This document shows positions 25,701-37,700 of a DNA stretch of 64,000 bases, piece by piece. Positions within the stretch are counted from its first letter, which is position 1; every line of letters begins with the position of its first letter. Origin of the DNA: Ditylenchus dipsaci. Its lineage: Eukaryota > Nematoda > Chromadorea > Rhabditida > Anguinidae. The stretch is from assembly GCA_004194705.1 (NCBI GenBank), contig SADC01000435.1, forward strand, positions 107,059-171,058, given 5' to 3'. A program made the translations under genes and the position numbers. The notes under the pieces were generated by a model. It saw only the letters and a list, made by a program, of their open reading frames with translations, was not told the origin of the DNA and searched no databases.

Positions 25701-28700
25701 AAATTTTAAAATCTTCAGGCAGAAAAAAAATAGAAAGAGAGAAATCTACGGGTAAAAACGGATATTCTACGGCCATTCAAAACCTACAGGCAAAAAAATA
25801 CGCGATGGGCAAAAACGAGTATTATACTGACAAAAAAAATATTATCCAGAAAGAATACGATTTGCACCAAAAAGAATTCGATTTGCACCAAAAAGAATAC
25901 TATTTGCACCAAAAGAAAATTATTTGCACCAAAAAAAATTCAATTTACACCAAAAAAAAATTAATTGCACCAAAAAAAATTCGATTTGCACCACGGCGAT
26001 TTGCACCAAAATAAAATCTTTTTGCACCAAAAAAGATCATATTTGCACCAAAAAAGATTCAATTTGCACCAAAAAAGAGCTTTTTTGCACCAAATTTTTT
26101 TTGCACCAAAAAAAATCTTTTTGCACCAAAAAGAAATTTTTTTGCACCAGAAAAAATCCATATCCCTATTTTTGGCCATAGTGTGGTGTTTTTGGCTTTA
26201 TATTATTTGATAACAGCTTAGGCGAAGCCTTAGACTCAGAGTATGCCAGAGTACGTTACGACGGGCTCATTCGTGTTTTTCGAACTATCAAAAGGATCGT
26301 AAAAATAGTGTGAGCCCATCCGGATATAGAGTTGGCTATCCCGTGCCTGAACTTAGATCAAAAATGTAAAATATCATGAATAGGGGTTGAGACTGTATGC
26401 AGTCAGTTTTTGTATCCAGTTGTCAGGCGTTCAAGAAAACCTCTCTATATATATATTTTCTCTATATGTATATATTCTCTCTGTATTTATGCAGTTTCCG
26501 AATTTCAGAAGCGATGTCTGTTTTCAGAATACTTTGTTCAGGCAACTGATATCTTTCATCTTTAGTATTTTTTAACCCATTCCCAATATTCAATAAATCT
26601 TGCACAAATACCACATCTTCCTTTTCAGCTCGCATGTTCTTTTTCAATTCATATTTGTCGAAGACCTTCCAATGTTCACACCGTTTAAGGGATAAACCAA
26701 TGATTTGTGATCTGGAGCCATTCTTCCGTATTGGAAACACTTGCCTGAAGTAACCCCCCGCAAATAAAAATTTTTCCTCCTATAAGTTCACTTGACTTCA
26801 TAAGTTTTTTCAACAAGTTGTTGGCGATGTCTAATGCATACTTAGAAGCCATTGGTGCTTCATCCCAAATAAAGATGTCAGCCTTTTTTAATTCATTTTT
26901 TAATTTATAATGATAGAAGTTTATAATGATTAATTTGACAAAGTTTTTGCGGGCATTTTGCCGGAGGTGACCAAAAAAAAATCAAAAGGATGGTCCACAA
27001 CAAGACAGAGACTAAGATATTTTACAGTTATTAAAGGACCATGAAACTTGATAAGCACAGCAATTTGGAAATTTGAATTCGCGCGGGCCACCCTAATTTT
27101 GTCCATAATGTTTTTGAATTAATTTTTTTTTGCGTGCATTGAAAATATAAATTTCATTTATGAGTAAACTTTTAACACGTGGTCATATGGGTAGTTATGG
27201 TACAGGAAAGTAGGATAGGTTGTCCGATCTGGCAATGTCGCGCAACGTTGGGCTCGACTAGTAAACAGTTCTACATTTTGAAAAAATTTTACATGCAAAC
27301 AAAAAAAACAATTCGAAAACATTATTTACAAAATTAAGGTGGTCCCGCTCGAATTCAAAATTTTCAAATTGCTGTGCCTATTAAGTTTCATGGTCCTTTA
27401 AAATGCTTAAAAAAACTTATTTATTTTATTATTCAAGCCAAATTAACAGTCAAGGGCACTTCACGATAGAAACAAATGGGCCACAATTTATGCCCTTACA
27501 ACAAGATATAGCATTCTCAACATGTCAAGGATGTATCAATACAAAATAGATTCAAAAGCCAGCTGATTTCCTTTTGTCGCAGCCATCAACTTCTTCGCAA
27601 ATCTCAACAGCCAAAGGACACAGACCAGATGCCAAGTTTCGCTGTCGATAGTAACACTCACGCTCAAGCAGGAATTCCCGAATTGTTTATTGTACTCTTG
27701 AACACTGACTTGAGCAGGATGAGAGACCTAAAAACAAAAGTAAAGGTGTAAGTAAAGGTTTGCTTAATCATTCCGAAAGAGGTAGTGTCTAAAAGACTTT
27801 CAATACACTAGCGGACAAAAATTATTACTTGACAATACTCAAATCCCTGTTACTAATGCCCCGCTTACAATAGGAGTCGACGTCGAAGTAAAAGTGATGT
27901 CTAGATCTCGCATTTTTCATCAAAAAATGCCAAATGCCTATATATGACCTATACCTAAAATCCGAAAGTAGGTGTAGGTCATGGGTAGATGTCAGTTCAC
28001 TCCCTGGTCAATTCACTCCCCAGACTTCCTTCATGGGGAAGGCCCCAATATATAAAACCATGTTCCGATTCCATCTTCTGAGGCATTTTGTGGTCATCCA
28101 CGTACTCTTTAAGGGTGAATTAACTTCAGTCTTCAGTGCCGAGAATTTATCCCTGCAGTAAAAGAAAAGAAAAAATTAAAATTTGATATTTAAAATATTT
28201 TCGTTCGGGAATTCATCAGGGAGTGAATTAATACGGGGAGTGAATTAATACGGGGAGTGAATTTATACAGGGAGTGAATTGACCGTGTCCCGTAAGTCAT
28301 CTATATCAGATTTGGCATTCTCTCATTATATAACACGAGATTTAGACATCACTTTTAGTTCGACATCGACATCCCATTGTAAGCGGGGCATAAACGTTGA
28401 GTCAGATAGGTGTAGAACATAACTGAGACTGCCTAAGCAATTATCAAGATCCCCAATTTGGAGGTTAGCAAGCCAAAAAAAAGATGAACAGATAAAATGA
28501 CCCCATCAAAGGTACGAGAAATATCTAGCCATAGATTAAGGGAAAAGACGACAAATACAAAGTCGGCATAGTAAATGTACTAGACTATCTTGTATTGCAT
28601 CCATTTCCTACACCCTTCACATCCAGATGAGTGCTACAGTCGAGTCTCGATTTAACGATCACCCGATTTAACGATCACCTTCGATTTAACGATCACCTGG

Positions 28701-31700
28701 ATTGGTCCCTTCAATAATAACTTCGGTCAAATTAGCCCTCGATTCAACGATCACTCTCGATTTAACGATCACCTGGGTCGGTCCCAGGGTGATCGTTAAA
28801 TCGAGACTCGACTGTATGTAAAAGAAAATTACCGAGTACTCTGCGTAGTTAAACGAACGATGGAATGGATCAGACATCACAGCTATAGCATCCCCAGTCA
28901 TCAAAGCTCTGTTCATCATCTCATGGTCGATGGCTTGCACCTGCTTCTCAGTCACTTCAAGACACGGCATTGACCGACGCAAGATAGCTAAAATAGGAGA
29001 CGATGAGCAAAATAAATTCATTCAGAAATACCTTGTAGTTCTGGATCGTCCTCATGCTCTAACACAGCTGTGCTAGTAGCAGCAACAGAAGATATGAACA
29101 TCAAAGGCGAGGCAGTTCCAGAAGACAAAAATGGTAAAGTAGACAAATTGGCTCGCTTCTGGGCAACAATCGGCGTAGAACAACTAAAACGACCATCAGC
29201 AGAGCACATCAATTGAGATGCACGTGAGGCCAAAGGCTTGCAATTATTGCCTGAATTCTGAGAGCGCTGAGAACGGAATTCACGGTATTGCTTCTGATTA
29301 TTTGGGGAAGACGGCTTCTGTGACTGCTGATTATTCGTAGGCGGACTAGCACGAGCGAATTCGATGCTTCCAGGAGAGATATGAGAAACCAGCAAAGTAG
29401 AGCCCTTGCTTCGATCGAAACTTCCATCAATTACTAAACGATTTTACTGACAAATGATCAATTGGACAAAATGAAAAACCTGTATGGTTTTGAGACTGAG
29501 TTTGCCCAGCAACCGGTGCAGCACTCTCATTACCAGTGTTGTTATTAAAGTCATCGGTATCAGAAGAAATTTTCATGATAGCCTGCAGACGAGAGGTAAG
29601 ATCTTCATTATCTAAGAAATTACGGATGGATAGAGAACCCCATTAGTAAAACAATACATTGCTCATAGCGCCGAGTGGAATAGGGGCCACCATAGAAATT
29701 CTTAAAAAAATCCGCACCAGCCAAATTCCAATCAAAGGAGCGCTCGTCATCAATGGCATACAGAGGAAAGTAGAGCTGAGCAGCGGAAAATACGGAGCCC
29801 TAAAAAATTGTGCAAGTGAGAAAGAGAAGGCGATTTGGTAGCTACCGGGATCATTTGTTTAACATCAGACATGAAGTTGTAAGAGGATGTCTGCACCGTC
29901 TTCTTGAACCCCAGCAGGATGGAACGAACGATATAGACGCTGTTGACACAGAACTCGAAAGAGCGCAAGGTAACCTTCTCATGGCTAAATTCGTTGTTCT
30001 GCTTGTAGACAGGCTCGAAAGATGTGTGCACCAGAAACTTGTTCTGCCATTCTTCAAACAGTTCACGACTTACTTGGAAGGAATGCGGCATAGCAAAGCT
30101 GACTTGAAACATGGTCATTCCCTGAAAAAAATTGAATAGCAGACACAAATAGCAGAAAAGATACCCACCGTGATAAACTTTGCTGCCTCCAAAACATTTG
30201 AAGCTGACTCTCCTTTAATAAAATAAGACGGTGGCTGATCGGCAAACTTCTCTTTTGGTGGATAGAAAACCCTGCATCCAGTCGAGGAGTAGATGTATTC
30301 AATCAAGCTATGACTTAACTCAGCGTTCCACGGATTGATCAGAGGAAGAACGGTTTCGGCCAGAGTGAACACTTCCATATTGCCAGACGCTTTCTTCGGA
30401 CGACTTAGAAATTCATCACAAAACTTGACAAGAATATCTTGGTTTCGCCACTCAGTTTTCAGCATTCCAGTACACTAAAAAAATCTTCAAATAAAAAGGG
30501 TTAATTGGAAGACGAACTAGATCGTCTGAACAATTGATGCGAATAGGCAACGAGCGATCGGCGATGGCAGCCTCCATTTTGCACATCAGGTCTCGGACAT
30601 CTGAAAAGCATTGCAACTGCACAGCCAAACGAATAGGAGTACGATTCTGAAATCGAAACAGGCCAAATACTACAAAGCTGATGATATAAAAAAATACTCG
30701 AAGCTGAAGACGAACTTCCTCCGCACACTTCATCGATCCACTGATGAGAACATTGTTTACTTTCGGTCCACCCTGCCGACGATTGCAATCCGGAAAATGA
30801 ATAAGACTTCTGTAGCGTTCCATCAAATGTTGACACTTTCTTCCTCTCGGCCCAATCAGGTAGGGATGATCGATGAATGGAATGTCCAAACAAATTTGAA
30901 TATTGTCCATCTGTTAATGGGCAAATAAAGGCCTACGCGATCAAAACCCAGTAAAAAATTACGTGACTGTGATTGAAATTGTGAACCATTTCAGCTTGGC
31001 AATTTCTGCTTCTTCACCGATCGAAAAATATGCAGAAAGTAGGAGAGCACGATCTGGAGGAATATGTTTGGAGTAATTATATATTGCATCGCATTTTCAT
31101 GGCACGGCTAGAGGGGTACGAAACCTCAAGAACTTTGACATTCGACGTCCGACCTCCATTGTGGTCACCGATCAAAGGGGGGGTGCATGTTGCGTGGGAT
31201 TTTTAATTGAATCCATTGCTGTATTTTTTTCTTCACCGCATACTTTGTTGATAATGTCTCATCTGTTAATACATTACTTGGTCAATTTTGACGCAGTATC
31301 CAAAAATGTTATCAGAATCAAAATATTTATTGAAAAATCTCACGAAAAACGTGAAAATTGACCGAAACATTCACCCGTATTTCCCTCACGTCCCTTTTAG
31401 GATTCTTGTGTCATGGCTTTTCGTCATGGTTTTCGCTCTTTAGATAGTTATTAAAGGGGCATGCCCACGCTAATAAGAGGTGGTGCCCGGGAATTCAAAT
31501 TTTTCCCGAATCATTGAATTTCTGTACGGATTTTTCAACTTGGTTTCGAACAAAACAAGGCCTCGAATTTAATTTTAAGTATGGTTTTGTTAGAAACCAA
31601 GTTGAAAAATCCGTACAGAAGTTCAATGATTGGAAAAAAATTTTAATTCCCGGGCACCACCTCTTATCAGCGTGGGCATGTCCCTTTAAGCAATATACCA

Positions 31701-34700
31701 CTCAAATGTAACTTGCCGTCTTAGCTACCGTCTCAGTGGTAAGTTGCCTAGTAGCTGACACGAAAAAGCAAACGAAAAACACAGTGACAAGAACATCATT
31801 TTGAATAGAAAAAGGATATGTGGGGGAAATACAGTACAAATGTTTCAGTTAATTTTCATGTTTCCCATAATATTTGTTAGAAAATATTTTGTTTATGATA
31901 AAATTTTCACATTCTGCGCGAAAAGTTGGCCAAATGATGTATTAACAGATGAGCCAATCAATCGAAAAATAGGGTTAAGAAAAGCAAACCAAAAAAGTAA
32001 AAAATCCCACGCAACATGCACCCCCCCCCCCCTTCAGCTTTTTTGGCCTCCTTTTAATCTTTTTTATCCACCCTGTAATAAATAATCTCACAAAGTTTAG
32101 AGATGCACATGCTTTTTAAGTCAATCTAGTGAACTTAGGTCACCCAGATAGTGTTACATGAAAAGAGCATGCCGTGTGACAAAATCGTTTTTAAAAACAA
32201 CTACTGAAAATTTGCAATTGTCAATAGTCGTGCCTGTACATCAGTTTTTAGCATACGTATGCCGGGTTCACTGATGTTTAGTGGGTTCACTGACGTCAGT
32301 CTATATAAAGTTTAGCCCAGGGCTCGCATATTGCCAAAAAAAATAAGACACAAATCAGGCACTACTAGAGTCCACAAATTTTGATGCACTTGACGAAAAA
32401 GTCTGATTTTTTCTGTGGATAACTATAATGTACAGGTACACTCTGAAAAAAAAATTTACCCTTCACTCCATCTTTTTCGCAAGTTTCTGACTTTAAAATG
32501 TCTAATTTTCGGGGTATATACGTTGATTCCTAAAGCCCTCGGTTTAAAAAACTTTGGCTCTCTTTTCTGTTGATGCTCTCATCCTTCGCTTTGGCCTTAG
32601 GTATCTTCTCTCTTTTCTTCCTTTTTTCAGCCCTCGGTTCTTTTCGGGGTATATACGTTTCCTCCTTTTTGTCCCAAATGGGAAAAATAGGAGGAAACGT
32701 ATATACCCCGAAAAGAATCGAAAGCTGAAAAAAAGGAAGAAAAGCTTTTGTCGACATTTGTGGGTTTTCCAAAGGTTCTTACGTTTCTACGTGAGAGAAT
32801 ACGTTATAAGCTGCGCCCTCAATGACTGATCTGAACCCTCACTCTCCATTGGGTACAAATATCCAAATCCTGACTCCTCACTTAGATGCACCCTCATTCC
32901 ACTCCCCAATGAACGAGTGAGGATTTACAAAAAGGGTTGAGAAGAGTGAGGATTTTAATCAGGGTTCGGATTTTAGGCTCTTTCTCACTTCTTAAACCAG
33001 ACAAAAAATTCAAATTTTTTACAAATTATGCTTAATTTTATGGTTTGATTATTCTTTCAGACTGTCAATATTAGGGTTGCGTGATGGAAAGGCGCTACCA
33101 TGTCAGCGAAAAAATTAATTGCGAAATAATAGAATTGCGATAAGGCTGAATTGCGCAAAAATACAATTGCGCAAAAATTAGAATTCGTAAAAAATTGAAT
33201 TTATTTTAAAATTATTTCGCAAAAATAGGGTTTTCGAAAAAAAAGGTTTGACAAATATTTGTTTGCTAAATAAATGGTTTGTTCAGAGTTTTCTACTTTA
33301 AGCACTTTTAGCTTTTTCCTGAATTTTCGGGTGGTCCACTTGGATGTCCCCCATCCTAACCCCAATTCCTGGGTAGGTACCTCCTTGTCAGGAGGGCGTC
33401 CACCTGGGTGACCTAAAAAATGGAAGTAAAAAAATTAAGTTTACACTTAGTGGGACTAGAACCAGTAACCTCGGTGACGGCGACCCTCCCCAGCAACCCC
33501 TCCCCCAATTTAGACCAGGTGGTCGACCACTTGGATCAAAAATTTTTTTTTACGTTTTCGGGTTCCAAAACAATTTTTCTGCACTAATTCGAGCATGCTG
33601 AATATGGTTTGACAGTGCTAAAATCACGTTTCATCGAGAAATTTTTGAGTTATCGCTAACGATTAATTTTGATAAATCAATCGTTAGCGATAACTCAAAA
33701 ATTTCTCGATAAACGTGATTTTACCACTGTCAAACCATATTCAGCATGCTCGAATTAGTGCAGAAAAATTGTTTTGGAACCCGAAAACGTAAAAAAAATT
33801 TTTGATCCCAAGTGGTCGACACTTGGTTTTCCCCGTGGCCACTTGAATATCCATTAAATCGCCACTCTCCAAAACTTTTTGAGGTTACAGGCTCGAATCC
33901 TGGTGGTAACAGACATTATTATTTCTTAAATAACAATTATAAACTATTCTGTTAAAAAGAACCAGTAAGCCTCAAAGTGGGTAGGGTAACCAGCTGTACT
34001 CCTCTAGACCAATTAAAACCAAGTGGTCGTCCACTTGGATCAAATTTTTTTTACATTTTTCATGTTCCAAAACCTATTTTCTGGACTAATTCGGGCATCC
34101 TGAAGATGGTTTGATAATATAAAATAAGGTTTCTCGGATATTTTCTGAGTATTGGGGAATAATTGATTTTACTAAACTCGATTTTACCAGAACTCAAAAA
34201 ATACTTTACAAAACGGCATTTCACCACCATCAACCATCATCAGCATGTCCGAATTAGTTCAGAAAACAGGTTTTGGAGCATGAAAACGTAAAAAAAAATT
34301 CCAACCTGGATATCCACTTGAACCACGGGTACCTACCCTAGGTTTTGGAGTTTCTCACCAGGACTGCTATAGGGCTCGATGATTTCCATTTCGCAGACTA
34401 AAACTAAGAGATTAACTACGGTTATACTTACACAAAAGGCGCAAGGAATGTGCCGTGAACAAGTATCAAATAAATGAGCAAATCCATGATTAGCAAACAA
34501 ACTATCGCAAACTTATATTTTGCGAAATAATTTCAAAATAAATTCAATTTTACGAATTCTAATTTTTGCGCAATTGTATTTTGCGCAATTCAGCCTTATC
34601 AATTCTATTATTTCGCAATTAATTTTTTCGCTGACATGGTAGCGCCGATGGAAAGTTTCCACGGAAAATTTTCCGGGAAACTTTCCGGAAAGACTTAAGA

Positions 34701-37700
34701 TTCTTTCCAGAGCCTTGAAATTTGGAAAGATTCTTTTGGTCGCGAATTCAAATGTCTTAACATGTCCTTGTTATTGCTGTCCTCAAATTTTGGCATTTTT
34801 CATTTTGCCTGTATTTAGCTCACTTTATTCTTTTGTTTTAGTCGCTTTTGTTGAACGAGGTCAACTGCGACCAATTATCAAATTCTGGCTAAAATTTAAC
34901 TTTTCAACTTTTAGGATCTTCCTTTTCGCACAACATCTTCCTTTTTGCACAAAAATTGGCTTTTTCGATCTCTTTCCACCCTAATACAGCCCTAAATCTC
35001 TAAAAAATGGTCAAAAAGGGTACTTTTGGGTGGTCTCGAAATTCAGTTGTTTATAGACTAAAACTCAAAATGCCTCTTTTGAGCTTTTGAGTAGTATGGT
35101 TAGTACAAAAAAGCATGTTTACTTGCAAAAAATCAGCAAATATTAATTAAATCAATCAAAGGAAAACCAAAAATGATAGATTTATAGACAGAAGCAGGTT
35201 TCGGGCAGGCCTTGTCCTTTATCTTAGCCAGGGCAGCTGTGAAACCTTGCGTTGATGGTCTTGTTGTATAGTAACAGACTAAGCATCATTATGACATCAA
35301 ACTTGTAAAAAAATTACAAAAAATAGGGTAAGAAAATACGATGTGCACCCAGTGGAGTCGAACTTGGACCGCTGCAGATATAAAGGTTCCCTTTAAAAGT
35401 ATCCACATACCCTTTCATTAACTTGGTACGAAATCTTATTTGATACCGGAATAAACTTCTTTCCATCCTTTGTGCGACATAAAAATGTCCTTTTGATCAA
35501 AACCTGATAATTGATCGGCAGTTGGGGGTCGGCAGTTGGGGGTCGGCAGTCAGAATGGTCGGCAGTTGTCCTTTTTCCCTTTTGTTCAGCAATTCCAAAA
35601 ACAAAGCCAATAAGCTGGAGCTGGATAAATTTCAAACGCGACGAAGATCCGAAGAGAAAAATTGTTGGATTTTGCAGTTTATGATGAGAATGATTTATTT
35701 GGCTTCGATTAACACTCCAAGCCTCATGCGTGACTTTTGCCATTTATGAAGCGGAATTTCATGGAGAAAACGATGGCTTTTTCAGATTTTTTTTCAAATC
35801 TAAAAAGTGGTTCAAATCGACCTTTGAAACATGTGACCCATACGCCGGGCACTACAAACTTAGATAAGGCTGTAACTTTTTTTCACAGGTATGATTGTTA
35901 TGTGTTTTAAAATTTATAAATGTTCCTCATGAGCTATCTTTCTTCAGTTGCATAAATATCACCTCGACCAAAAATAAGAATTAAATTAATCAAAGATCCC
36001 TAAAATGAGAGTTTTAAAAATAGCACTTATTTTACAGAAAACGCCTATAACTTTCAGTATATCAATTTTTCTAGAACATGCTTTATAGCATCTTGAATCA
36101 CACATTCTGCGCTATAAAAAGACGTGTTACGTTGTTATACATGTTTTTTAGCCCGACTCAAAATACAGTGTTAAAAGTCTGCTTGGGATTTAAGGATTAT
36201 CTTTTAGATAGCCTATTCGTAAACACTGCACACCCTGCGCAGACAATTGAAGATTTCGTGTCTTATAAAGCATTTAGAATCGTTTTGCACTGTTTTCCGT
36301 CCTATTTGTGCAAAAAAAATTCAAAAGGCGCGCATTTAAATTTTGGTTAAAAATTTTAACGATGTTTTGTATTTTTGTTAATATCTTTGAGTTGGTTCAT
36401 GACAAAGTTATGATATATACCGTATAACCTCTTTTAATCCCCAGGGGATTATTAATCAACCCTCCTCGGAGGGTGGGGATTATTAGAGGGTGGGGGATTA
36501 ATAGAGGGAGGGGGATTATAATTCAACCTTTTTAGCGCCGAAGGCGCCGCAAATTTTTTAAAAACGTTATTTTAAAAATTGTAATTCTGATTTATGGTCC
36601 GCCTATATTTTTGTCTTACGTGTATTTGACGTCTTAATTTTCGTCTCACCTTTCGCTTACTTTTTCTTCCACATGATTTTGTATATCCAGAAACTACTTT
36701 GCGTTCAAAAGTCGACTTCAGCTGTACAACTGCTCTCCAACAAAGCCAGACCATAAGCCTCGTGGCGCGAAAGTCTTCCACCATTCCTTCTCGTTGCGTT
36801 TGGTAGCGATGCCGAGTCTCTCCACTCTACGCAACGCCAGTTTCAATATTCGTACATACTATTAGTGATCTATCAATCGCAGAAGTTGAACAGGTTTTTC
36901 GACCCTAGCGATGCAAATGCTTAGAACACAAATAATAAATCATTCGTTTTTTATACCATTTCGGTACATTACCCAGTGTTCATTTCCGTAGTCGAATTTA
37001 CGGTTGCGATTTATGCGGCTGCGATCCGCCAGCACTTGAGATCGTCTTGGAATGGGTGGATTGAGCCCGACAGGAATTCTCTGAGGAAGTGATTGTCAAA
37101 CTGTTTAATGGTTAGTTTTGATATTTCTCTTTAAGTATCAACGCAATTATTTGCTTTGTGCCTTCAACAATCCGTCAATGGATCAGAGGATATACAAATA
37201 ACGGGCTTTAAACCAAGTGGGCCAATTGAATGGCCTTGACATTTTTTGCAAGATTAGAGAAAAAACTAAGTCGAGATTGGCAGGACATTAAAAAAAATAA
37301 GCCCCTAGAATGTTGACGAAAACTAGATTTTTATCAAAAAATATCAATGAAAATAAGCTGTTCGATAGTGTTTGAAATGAAAGCTGAATTTTATTGGATC
37401 AAGGCCTCGTTTGTGAAAAAAATCATTAAGTTTTAACATGGAAATTAACTAGTGAAATGTTAAAAAAAACCAGCAAGATCACCTCGAAAATCGGAGGGGG
37501 GGGGATTATTAGAGGATGGGGGATTATTATTCGACCCTCTCGGGGGGTGGGGGATTATTAGAGGGTGGGGTTTAATAGAGAGTGGGGGATTAATAGAGGA
37601 ATTATACGGTAACTTATTTTGTAGCTGAGTGAACAATCTTTTTATGCATATTAATTTGTTTTAATACATCACGAATTTTGAGACAAAAAGAGCATTTCAA

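Larger units (their letters stand above)
33080..34645. mobile_element. Iterated-arm palindrome, TTGCGCAAAAATACAA unit
   Basis: Arms 33095-33240 and 34505-34645: GCGCTACCATGTCAGCGAAA then repeated AATTGCGAAATAATAGAATT / AATTGCGCAAAAATACAATT units, in exact inverse on the right. Between them lie two core IV copies and two tRNA-like tails, so the original centre has been heavily invaded. Confidence 0.75.

Noticed and set aside
25688..26210. Overlapping Lys-rich ORFs (HQKK / CTKK repeats) on both strands
   Set aside because: They are translations of the TTTGCACCAAAAA array and open in many frames because of the unit.
29851..30139. Plus-strand and alternate minus-strand ORFs across the Bicaudal-C-like exons
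   Set aside because: Shadows of the coding frame; the real frame joins through nine introns in consistent phase.
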